Source: Chryseobacterium sp. BGARF1 (GTDB lineage Bacteria > Bacteroidota > Bacteroidia > Flavobacteriales > Weeksellaceae). Taken from it: a DNA stretch of 64,000 nt. The stretch covers positions 62,001 through 126,000 of the forward strand of contig NZ_LELA01000092.1 in assembly GCF_001677955.1 (NCBI RefSeq), read 5' to 3'. Made by a program: the position numbers and the translations under genes. Under the pieces are notes generated by a model. That model was given only the letters and a program-made list of their open reading frames with translations, had not been told where the DNA came from and did no database searches. Positions 34,243 through 42,491 of the stretch are shown piece after piece (the first letter of the stretch is position 1; every line of letters begins with the position of its first letter).

Positions 34243-35067
34243 ATGTCTTATTCACCAGCTGCTGCAGACGTAGCAAAATTAAGAAACCAAACAGGTGCAG
34301 GTATGATGGACTGCAAGAAAGCTTTAGTTGAAGCAGAAGGAGACTTCGAAAAAGCAGTTGATATCCTTAGAAAAAAAGGACAGAAAGTTGCAGCTAACAG
34401 AGCAGACAGAGATTCTTCTGAAGGTGCTGTAATCGCTAGAGTAAACGAAGATAACACTTTAGGTGTTGTTATTTCTCTAAACTGCGAAACTGACTTTGTT
34501 GCTAAAAACGAAGCGTTCATCGAGCTAGCTTACGAAATTGCTGAAATGGCTATTTTCGCTGCTACTAAAGAAGAATTATTAGCTACAGATTTCCACGGAA
34601 TGACTGTTGCTGAAAAATTGATCGAGCAAACTGGAGTTATCGGTGAGAAAATCGAGATTGGTGCATTCGAAAGAATTACAGGTCCTTTCTTGGGAGCTTA
34701 CATCCACGCTGGAAACAAAATCGCTGCAATCACTGCACTTTCTGCTAAAGTAGACGGAGCTGACGAAGCTGCTAAATCGGTTTCTATGCAGGCTGCTGCT
34801 ATGAACCCAATCGCTCTTGACGAAACTTCTGTTTCTCAGGAAACGATTGACAAAGAATTGGAAATCGAAAGACACAAATTAACTGAAGAAGGAAAACCTG
34901 CAAACATTATCGACAATATCTTGAAAGGTAAAATGCAGAGATTCTACAAAGACAACACTTTGGTACACCAAGATTTCATCAAAGACAGCTCTATTTCTGT
35001 AGCTGACTATGTAAAATCTGTAAACGGAGACCTTAAAGTAACAGGATTTGTAAGAGTTAGCTTATAA
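34243..35067 (+). CDS. tsf: Translation elongation factor Ts
   Basis: This is a 274-residue protein with the EF-Ts pattern: the N-terminal UBA-like KLRNQTGAGMMDCKKALVEA, the TDFVAKN motif (CETDFVAKNEAF), and C-terminal core repeats with VSMQAAAMNPIALD. It exchanges GDP on EF-Tu. In most bacteria tsf lies directly downstream of rpsB; here rpsB is 18 kb away on the opposite strand, and tsf has its own promoter and terminator. Confidence 0.96.
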   Translation: MSYSPAAADVAKLRNQTGAGMMDCKKALVEAEGDFEKAVDILRKKGQKVAANRADRDSSEGAVIARVNEDNTLGVVISLNCETDFVAKNEAFIELAYEIAEMAIFAATKEELLATDFHGMTVAEKLIEQTGVIGEKIEIGAFERITGPFLGAYIHAGNKIAAITALSAKVDGADEAAKSVSMQAAAMNPIALDETSVSQETIDKELEIERHKLTEEGKPANIIDNILKGKMQRFYKDNTLVHQDFIKDSSISVADYVKSVNGDLKVTGFVRVSL

Positions 35068-35090
35068 TCACTTTTCAGATTTAAAATATT

Positions 35091-35123
35091 AATCCCGATG
35101 AATTTTTCATCGGGATTTTTTTT
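35091..35123 (+). terminator. Rho-independent terminator after tsf
   Basis: AATCCCGATGA (35091-35101) and TCATCGGGATT (35107-35117) form an 11-bp stem with a 5-base loop, followed by a T tract. Confidence 0.88.
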
Positions 35124-35242
35124 GCCTATTATTTCCACATTAGAATATTAACAATATATGAAGGCAATTTTAACTTTTCCACATTTCCAGGAATAATAAA
35201 AAAGTGTTAAAAAAATACTCTAAAAAATTGATTATTAATACT

Positions 35243-35250
35243 TAGATTTG
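35243..35250 (+). promoter_or_regulatory. Promoter -7 box of the first giant secreted protein gene
   Basis: TAGATTTG fits TAnnTTTG, 19 bases before the ATG at 35270. Confidence 0.5.
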
Positions 35251-35269
35251 TCGCCCCTTAAATTTAGGC

Positions 35270-38200
35270 ATGAAAAAATATCTACTACTTATTTGCACGT
35301 TTTATTGTTTATTATTCAATGCTCAGCTCGATACCGAGCATTGGTTTGCTCCAATGTCTGCAAAAGCAGGAACTGGCGGTCTTGAAGGCTATCTATACTT
35401 GTCAACCAATGAAACCACTCCTTTTCCGGTGCAAATTTTCAATAATAATGCTTTGTATACAACGGTTCAGGTAAGCAAAAACAATCCGGCACAAGTAATT
35501 ATTCCCAATAGTTTTTTGATTGCTTCTGCCCAAAGCCAGTTGTTTACTCCGAATAACATGGGATTGAATGTGAAAGGTTCTAAAAAGTTCTTTGCCAATT
35601 ACCGATTTGCAATGTCAAATCATGCTGAGATTCTTACTTCAAAAGGTGCAGCAGGTTTAGGGACAACATTTTATGCCGGCGTAGCTCCTATTTCGGGATC
35701 AGAAGATCACATGAATGCTACAATTGGAGTTATAGCGACTGAAGACAACACGGTCGTTACTATTTCTGGTTACAACCCTAATATCATATTTTCAGACGGA
35801 ATATCTTCACCAACAAGAACATTTACACTTAATAAAGGGGAGTCTTATATTCTAGACGTCGTTAGTTCGTCCTCAAATATCAATAAAACAGGGCTGGTAG
35901 GAGCAAAAATTGTTGCTACAAAAGCAATTTCTGTGACTAATGGGAACTTTAATGCAGCTTATACTTCTCAAAACCTTACCAATAATGATATTTTGATGGA
36001 TCAGGCGGTTCCTGTAGATCGTTTAGGAAAAGATTTTGTTGTTGTAAAAGGAAATGGTACGGTGACTTCTCAAATGGAAACGGCTTTGATTATTGCGACA
36101 GAAAATAATACACAGATTACCTTTAATGGAACCGGAGCTACAACGACTCTTAATGAAGGACAATACTATTTAGTCCCTAGTGCACGATACCAAAATCAAG
36201 GAAATGGTCATTATAATATGAATATTTCTTCAAACAAAAATGTATATGTTTACCAGCTTCTATCGGGTGCTACCAACGGAAATGAATACGCTTCTGGAGG
36301 AATGAATTTCATCCCGCCATTAAGTTGTTTTCTCCCTAATAAAATTGACGAAATAGGATTTATCAACAGAATTGGAGGTCAAACATTTGCTACAAGATTA
36401 AATATTATTACCCAAGCAGGAGCTACGGTAACTTTAAACGGAGGAGCTATTACAGCCGGAAACGGACCTTATCCTGTGACAGGAAATCCTAACTGGGTAA
36501 GTTATTCTATTCAAAATGTTACTGGAAATGTAACATTAAATTCCACGAAGGCAATGACTGCAGGAATTGCTGCAGGAAGCGGTGCTGTAGGATATGGTGG
36601 ATATTTTGCTGGATTTTCTTCCGTTCCGGCAATTAGTAAAACCGGTGATTGCTATGCAGGAATTCTTTTGCAAGTCGATAATAATTACGATGGTTATCAA
36701 TGGTATTTAAATGGAGTTGCAATACCGGGAGCAACTACTTTTTCTATTAATCCTGAATTGTATGGTGCAGGAGCTTATACTTGCTCAGTTACTAAGAACA
36801 ACTGTGAAACAAAATTGACAACAATATACAATTATACCCTTTGTCCGCCAATTTCCACCACAACTTTTACAATCGGGTCTTGTAACACCAAAGTGATCAC
36901 TCCGGTATTTACGACTTCTACACAAACCATTATTCCATCATTAACTGCAATTATTTCTCAGCCAACGAATGGTACTGCAACAGTAAATCCAACCACAGGA
37001 CAGATTACTTATACACCCAATGCGACGAATGTAAATACAACAGACCAATTTATTTATTATATCCAAGGAAACGGAAACCCTTTTGCTTTTGAATATTTTA
37101 AAATTATAATTAATACAGACGTACTTCAGGTAAACAATGCCACAATAAGCATTTGTAATAGCGCTACAGGAAATGGAACCTATAATTTAACTGCTGCAAA
37201 CATCACATCAGCTATCGGAGCCAATATTACATATTTTACCAATGCAAATTTAACAGGTCAAATTACTGATCCAACCAATTATACAGGCCCTGCAGGAATT
37301 ATTTATGCCAATGTAACTTCGGCATACGGATGTTCTAAAGTTGCCCAGATTACGTTGATTATGAATCCAGCTCCAAACATCAACACAAGCACTTATAATG
37401 CAGAATTTTGTGATGATAATTTTTCTGGAGTTATTAATATAAACTTTGCAACAGTTACGCCACAGATTGTTACCAATTCAGCAAATTTTACCGTAAAATA
37501 TTATTTAAATCAGACTGATGCAACCGCAGGAAATAACAATACATTGCCTGCCAACTGGAGCTACACTTCGAATACAACAGTTTATGTAAGAGTTGAAAGT
37601 ACCAACGGATGTCCTCCTGCATTTGGACAAATTAATTTTGTTATTAAAAACAAAGTTCCTTTGTTAACTCCAACGAACGTATTAGAAATTTGCGATACCG
37701 ATATGAATGGATCTGAAACAGTCAATCTAAATAATTATAAAAATATTTTTACCACAGATCCTGTAACCACCGTTACCTTCCACAATAGTTTGGCAGATGC
37801 ACAATCTGGTGCCAACGCAATTCCTACAACACAAACCATCAATAATGGAACAACGGGAACTTTTTATTTAAGATTTACGAATGCAACACAGTGTTTTAAT
37901 ACTGCTAATTTAGCAATCAAAGTGAATGCTGTACCTACCATCAATATTGCGAATTTTAATAGTAATCTTTGTGATGATAATTTGGATGGAATTGTAAATG
38001 TAAATTTCTCTACTATTACTCCTCAAATTGTAGCAAACTCAGGAAGTTTTACAGTAAGATATTATTTAAATCAAACTGATGCAAATGCAGGAAATAACAA
38101 CACACTTCCAACCAACTGGACCTATACAGCAAACACGACTGTTTATGTAAGAGTAGACGGATCAAGTACGGTTTGCCCTTCATCTTTCGGACAAATCAAT

Positions 38201-39172
38201 TTTAAAATCGGTAATAAAATTACTTTATTAGCTACAAACTTTACTGCTGAAATTTGTGATAATGATTTAAACGGTTCGCAAAGTGCTAATCTTAATGATT
38301 ATAAAAATCAGTTTACTACAGACCCTTCTGTGACATTAACTTACCATGCAACTTTGACTGATGCACAATCAGGAATCAATGGATTAGCAGTAAACCCGAT
38401 CATCACAAGTCCGGTTACATTTTATATTAGATTCACGAGTAATAACGGATGTCCGAATACTGCAACATTGAAGATCAGTTTAAGAAATCCAAAAAAATCT
38501 ACTGTTTTGAAAGATCAGGTGATTTGTTCAAATGACAAAGTAACTTTAAATGCTGGTGACGGATTTACATCTTATCTATGGAGTACAGGCGCTACAACTT
38601 CTACCACTACAGTAGGTGTAGGAACTTATTTTGTAGATTTAGGTTTTAACGGCTGTGTTTACAGACAAACCGTAACGGTAACTGCGGCACAAACTCCGAC
38701 TATTACAAGCATTATCGTTACAGGAACCAGTGCCACAATCAATGTTACAGGAGGTACTGCACCTTATCAATATTCTTTAAATGGTTCAGATTATCAAAAT
38801 TCTAATGTATTTACCGGATTAACGAGAGGCCCATACAAAGTGTATGTCATTGGAAGAGATGCTTGTCAACCTGTTATCAAAGATTTTTTAATTTTAAATT
38901 TAATCAATACCATCACGCCAAACGGAGACGGAAGAAATGATATGTTAGATTATTCAGATTTAAAAATAAAAGAGCAGGTAAGCATTGAAGTAGTTGACCG
39001 ATATGGAGCAGCCGTTTATAAATCTTCTGGCAACAATTACAAATGGGATGGAAAATCTAGTGGAAGAAATCTATCAACAGGGACATATTGGTATATTCTT
39101 AAGTGGATTGAGCCTGATACAAAATTACCAGTTTCACACTCTGGGTGGCTTTTAATAAAGAATCGAGAGTAA
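35270..39172 (+). CDS. Giant T9SS type B secreted protein, tandem paralog 1
   Basis: This is a 1300-residue protein with a signal peptide and the mature N-terminus QLDTEHWFAP shared by all four paralogs. Residues about 100-450 form an IgGFc-binding-like domain (TSKGAAGLGTTFYAGVAP, GVIATEDNTVVTISGY, NFIPPLSCFLPNKIDEIGFI). Then come Ig/PKD-like modules (GYQWYLNGVAIPGAT) and a two-part module repeated twice (AEFCDDN..., EICDTD.../EICDND...). A SLYWSTG-like segment (YLWSTGATT), a SprB-like repeat (GGTAPYQYSLNG) and the type B tail (ITPNGDGRNDMLDYSDLK) ending WLLIKNRE follow. It is probably surface-displayed or released through T9SS. The ligand is unknown. Confidence 0.82.
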   Translation: MKKYLLLICTFYCLLFNAQLDTEHWFAPMSAKAGTGGLEGYLYLSTNETTPFPVQIFNNNALYTTVQVSKNNPAQVIIPNSFLIASAQSQLFTPNNMGLNVKGSKKFFANYRFAMSNHAEILTSKGAAGLGTTFYAGVAPISGSEDHMNATIGVIATEDNTVVTISGYNPNIIFSDGISSPTRTFTLNKGESYILDVVSSSSNINKTGLVGAKIVATKAISVTNGNFNAAYTSQNLTNNDILMDQAVPVDRLGKDFVVVKGNGTVTSQMETALIIATENNTQITFNGTGATTTLNEGQYYLVPSARYQNQGNGHYNMNISSNKNVYVYQLLSGATNGNEYASGGMNFIPPLSCFLPNKIDEIGFINRIGGQTFATRLNIITQAGATVTLNGGAITAGNGPYPVTGNPNWVSYSIQNVTGNVTLNSTKAMTAGIAAGSGAVGYGGYFAGFSSVPAISKTGDCYAGILLQVDNNYDGYQWYLNGVAIPGATTFSINPELYGAGAYTCSVTKNNCETKLTTIYNYTLCPPISTTTFTIGSCNTKVITPVFTTSTQTIIPSLTAIISQPTNGTATVNPTTGQITYTPNATNVNTTDQFIYYIQGNGNPFAFEYFKIIINTDVLQVNNATISICNSATGNGTYNLTAANITSAIGANITYFTNANLTGQITDPTNYTGPAGIIYANVTSAYGCSKVAQITLIMNPAPNINTSTYNAEFCDDNFSGVININFATVTPQIVTNSANFTVKYYLNQTDATAGNNNTLPANWSYTSNTTVYVRVESTNGCPPAFGQINFVIKNKVPLLTPTNVLEICDTDMNGSETVNLNNYKNIFTTDPVTTVTFHNSLADAQSGANAIPTTQTINNGTTGTFYLRFTNATQCFNTANLAIKVNAVPTINIANFNSNLCDDNLDGIVNVNFSTITPQIVANSGSFTVRYYLNQTDANAGNNNTLPTNWTYTANTTVYVRVDGSSTVCPSSFGQINFKIGNKITLLATNFTAEICDNDLNGSQSANLNDYKNQFTTDPSVTLTYHATLTDAQSGINGLAVNPIITSPVTFYIRFTSNNGCPNTATLKISLRNPKKSTVLKDQVICSNDKVTLNAGDGFTSYLWSTGATTSTTTVGVGTYFVDLGFNGCVYRQTVTVTAAQTPTITSIIVTGTSATINVTGGTAPYQYSLNGSDYQNSNVFTGLTRGPYKVYVIGRDACQPVIKDFLILNLINTITPNGDGRNDMLDYSDLKIKEQVSIEVVDRYGAAVYKSSGNNYKWDGKSSGRNLSTGTYWYILKWIEPDTKLPVSHSGWLLIKNRE
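37390..38500 (+). repeat. Internal two-module repeat in paralog 1
   Basis: Within the first giant gene the module pair starting CDDN-F/L-[SD]-G-[VI] and then EICD-x-D-[ML]-NGS occurs twice (about 37390-37920 and 37945-38490). The segment YYLNQTDATAGNNNTLPANW is repeated as YYLNQTDANAGNNNTLPTNW, showing a recent intragenic duplication. Confidence 0.75.
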
Positions 39173-39220
39173 ATATTAAATTTTGTTTATGATTTATTAA
39201 CAATATATTAAATATTATTT

Positions 39221-39228
39221 TAATTTTG
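39221..39228 (+). promoter_or_regulatory. Promoter -7 box of tandem paralog 2
   Basis: TAATTTTG fits TAnnTTTG. The following leader GTACAAATCCTAATTC is nearly the same as that before paralog 3. Confidence 0.5.
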
Positions 39229-39252
39229 TACAAATCCTAATTCCATAATTTT

Positions 39253-42200
39253 ATGAAAAGATTTCTACTTAGCTTAGTATTAATACTCAGCATGTTTACG
39301 TCTCTGCATGCGCAGAGAGATACAGAACATTGGATAGCCCCGTTTCATTATAAAACAGGCTATACACAAGCTGTATATCTATCTACTGACTCAGTAATAC
39401 CTTTCAATGTTGAGATTCTCAGCAATAATGCTTCTATTGTACCCGTAGGGACAGTTATTACAATCAGTAAAGGCAATCCGGTGAGCTTTCCAATCCCAGT
39501 AACAAATATCTCAACGAATGCTGCGTCTGAGACATTTAATGTAATCACAAAAGGATTATATCTTAAAGGAGCAAAACCTTTCTACTGTACATTAAGAATG
39601 GTAAGCGGCCAAACACATGCTGAAATTGTTACCAGTAAAGGAAAGGCGGGTCTTGGAAAAGAATTTTTTGTAGCCAATACTCCATCTATTGCAACATCTA
39701 ATGGTTTTACTGCCGGAGTTTTGGCAACTGAAAACAATACTGTTGTCACCGCAACATGGAATGGCGCTATAACATTTATTGGAGCTCCTACTAATCCTGC
39801 TCCTACTAATACCCACACTTTTACATTAAATAAAGGCCAATCTTTCATTTTTGCAGGTAATGCAGGAACCAATGCTCCTTTTATGGGAGCAAAAATTGTT
39901 GCAGACAGACCTATAACTCTTACCAACGGAAACGTAAACGGTAATTTTGGAGACACTGGTACGGGTTCAGGATCTGATGCAATTTTAGATCAATCTGTTC
40001 CCACAGAAAGATTAGGGAATACTTTTGCAATGATAAGAACACGATCTACCGCCCCCGATCTTGAAGGAGGTATTATTGTAGCTACAGAAAACAATACTGA
40101 AGTTTACCTTAACGGGTCTACTACTTCAGTGGCAACGTTACAACAAGGACAATGGTACAGAATCCTAGGAGATCAGTATATTCCTCAAGGTACAGGAACT
40201 CACGCTAATATGTTCATAAGTACTTCTAAAAATGTTTATTTATATCAATTGGTTTCTGTAACTAACAACAGTGCTACTTGTGGTTTTAACTATATTCCAC
40301 CACTCAACTGTTTCCTTCCTAGAAAAATTGATGAAATAGCATTAATTAACGAAATGCCACTTCCCGGTGGCCCTACACCTACGGATATGTTAATTAAACT
40401 TAACATTATCACAGAAGCTGGTGCTACTGTTACTTATACGACTAATGGCGGTGCACCAATAACTCCTACTGCTGCGCAAGGACCTTTCCAGCTCCAAGGA
40501 AATACAGCTTGGGAAGCCTATGCGATTGAAGGCGTACAGGGCAACTTAACCATTCAGTCTACAAAAGCCGTTACTGCCGGTATTAATGGTGGATACAGTA
40601 CATCCGGATATGGAGGATATTTTGCAGGATTTTCATCAATTCCGATTATTTCTAAACAAGTAGGTGAATGTATTCCAGGAATTATTCTGGAAGTGGATGA
40701 CGGTTATGACAGCTATCAATGGTATTTAAATGGAGTAGCAATTCCAGGGGCAACTTCTCACACCTACACTCCAACAGTTGCTGGAAACTATACTGTGAAA
40801 GTAACGATGGGAACTTGTCCAGCGCTAACAACACCAATATATAAAGTCTTCAATTGTTTGGCGCAAACTACAAAAAATATCAATATTTGTGGTACCAAAG
40901 CAATTGTTCCAGCATTTTCAAACTCAACTCAGGTTCCTGTACCAAGTACAGTTCAGATTATTACACAACCTACAAAAGGAATAGCAACGCTTAATCCAGC
41001 TACAGGAGTAATAACATATGTTCCAAATGTAGGATCTATAGGAGTTGATCAAATTGTTTATAAATTCTGTGGTAATGCTCCTGAATTTGTAGATTGTGAG
41101 CAAATAACTTTAAATTTAAACGTAGTTCCATTTGTACTTACAGACAGAACTATCTATGCATGTCAATACGCAGGAAACGGATTTTTTGATTTAACTACCG
41201 CAAATGTTACTGACAATGTAGTACCAACAACAAAAAAATTCTATACTACTTTAGCAAACTTAGAAGCTAATACAAATCAAATTACTAATCCAACAAATTA
41301 TTTCTCAGGTTTAGGTTCAGTATATGTAAGGGTTTTAACAGCTGAAGGATGTGTAGGAAATGCTAAAATTACTTTAGATTTCTTCCCTACTCCGGTAGTT
41401 AAAGAAGATACTTTAACAGAATGTTTCTTAGAAAACAACGAAACCAAAGGTAGATTTAATCTAGTGAGTGCTAATATAACTGCTGAATTACCAGTTACAA
41501 AAAAATTCTATCCTACATGGGTAGATGCAAGCAATGGAACCAATGAAATTGTAGGAGTTGACACTTATATTTCTGGAAACGGATCAGTGTATGCAAGAGT
41601 TTTCAACTCGCATGACTGCTATGCAATCGCTAAAATCAATCTGAAAGTGACTCCACCAAAAAGATCACCGATATTGGTTGATAAATACATTTGTATTGAT
41701 GACAGAACAACGCTAGATGCCGGTCCTGGTTACCAATCTTACCGTTGGAGCACTGGGGCAACTACACAATCAATCGTAGGATTAGCCGTAGGTGATTACT
41801 GGGTAATTCTTCAAGATTCTGGATGTTCTGTAAAACAATTTGTAAGCGTGAAGAAGGCGCAAGACCCAGTCATTACTTCAATTGAGATTTCTAACAATAC
41901 AGCTACCGTGATTGTAACTGGAGGAGTAGCTCCATATCAATTCTCAGCAGACGGAGTAACTTGGCAAGATTCTAATGTGTTTACCAATCTTACGAGAGGA
42001 CAGCATACATTCTATGTAAAAGATTCTTTCAATTGTACCCCTATTTCTGTGGAAGTTACGGTACCTAATTTAGTGAATGCAATTACCCCTAACGGAGACA
42101 ACGTAAATGATTACGTTGACTACAGAGAGTTAGCATATAAGGATAATCTTATCTTCGTAATTTATGATAGATATGGTAACAAAATATTCACAGGGGATAA

Positions 42201-42348
42201 ATCTAATAATTACCGATGGGACGGAACCCATGCTAATAAAAAGATTGTTACCGGAACCTATTGGTACCACATCAGCTGGAATGAACCTAACGAAGCAAAA
42301 ACTCCAATTAAATATACCGGTTGGATTTTAGTAAAGAATAGAGAATAA
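39253..42348 (+). CDS. Giant T9SS type B secreted protein, tandem paralog 2
   Basis: This is a 1031-residue paralog: signal peptide, mature QRDTEHWIAPFH, an IgGFc-binding-like domain (TSKGKAGLGKEFFVANTP, ATENNTVVTATW, NYIPPLNCFLPRKIDEIALI) and then one Ig-like pair (GYDSYQWYLNGVAIPGATSH). Further modules include TECFLENNETKGRFNLV, YRWSTGATTQS, the SprB-like GGVAPYQFSADG and the type B tail AITPNGDNVNDYVDYREL. Modules are fewer than in paralog 1. Nearly identical DNA to paralog 3 in some stretches points to recent duplication or gene conversion. Confidence 0.82.
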   Translation: MKRFLLSLVLILSMFTSLHAQRDTEHWIAPFHYKTGYTQAVYLSTDSVIPFNVEILSNNASIVPVGTVITISKGNPVSFPIPVTNISTNAASETFNVITKGLYLKGAKPFYCTLRMVSGQTHAEIVTSKGKAGLGKEFFVANTPSIATSNGFTAGVLATENNTVVTATWNGAITFIGAPTNPAPTNTHTFTLNKGQSFIFAGNAGTNAPFMGAKIVADRPITLTNGNVNGNFGDTGTGSGSDAILDQSVPTERLGNTFAMIRTRSTAPDLEGGIIVATENNTEVYLNGSTTSVATLQQGQWYRILGDQYIPQGTGTHANMFISTSKNVYLYQLVSVTNNSATCGFNYIPPLNCFLPRKIDEIALINEMPLPGGPTPTDMLIKLNIITEAGATVTYTTNGGAPITPTAAQGPFQLQGNTAWEAYAIEGVQGNLTIQSTKAVTAGINGGYSTSGYGGYFAGFSSIPIISKQVGECIPGIILEVDDGYDSYQWYLNGVAIPGATSHTYTPTVAGNYTVKVTMGTCPALTTPIYKVFNCLAQTTKNINICGTKAIVPAFSNSTQVPVPSTVQIITQPTKGIATLNPATGVITYVPNVGSIGVDQIVYKFCGNAPEFVDCEQITLNLNVVPFVLTDRTIYACQYAGNGFFDLTTANVTDNVVPTTKKFYTTLANLEANTNQITNPTNYFSGLGSVYVRVLTAEGCVGNAKITLDFFPTPVVKEDTLTECFLENNETKGRFNLVSANITAELPVTKKFYPTWVDASNGTNEIVGVDTYISGNGSVYARVFNSHDCYAIAKINLKVTPPKRSPILVDKYICIDDRTTLDAGPGYQSYRWSTGATTQSIVGLAVGDYWVILQDSGCSVKQFVSVKKAQDPVITSIEISNNTATVIVTGGVAPYQFSADGVTWQDSNVFTNLTRGQHTFYVKDSFNCTPISVEVTVPNLVNAITPNGDNVNDYVDYRELAYKDNLIFVIYDRYGNKIFTGDKSNNYRWDGTHANKKIVTGTYWYHISWNEPNEAKTPIKYTGWILVKNRE

Positions 42349-42367
42349 GAATCATTTTTTAATATCA

Positions 42368-42398
42368 AGCCACAACTTAACGGTTGTGGCTTTTTTTT
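42368..42398 (+). terminator. Rho-independent terminator after paralog 2
   Basis: AGCCACAAC (42368-42376) and GTTGTGGCT (42383-42391) form a perfect stem, followed by Ts. Confidence 0.87.
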
Positions 42399-42462
42399 GC
42401 CTATTTCTTAATTATTTTTTTATTTTTCATGTTTTTTTTACAGTCCTTTTAAATTATTCTAT

Positions 42463-42470
42463 TATTTTTG
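42463..42470 (+). promoter_or_regulatory. Promoter -7 box of tandem paralog 3
   Basis: TATTTTTG fits TAnnTTTG, 21 bases before the ATG at 42492. The leader after it (GTAAAAATCCTAATTCTAC) matches the paralog 2 leader closely. Confidence 0.5.
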
Positions 42471-42491
42471 TAAAAATCCTAATTCTACATT

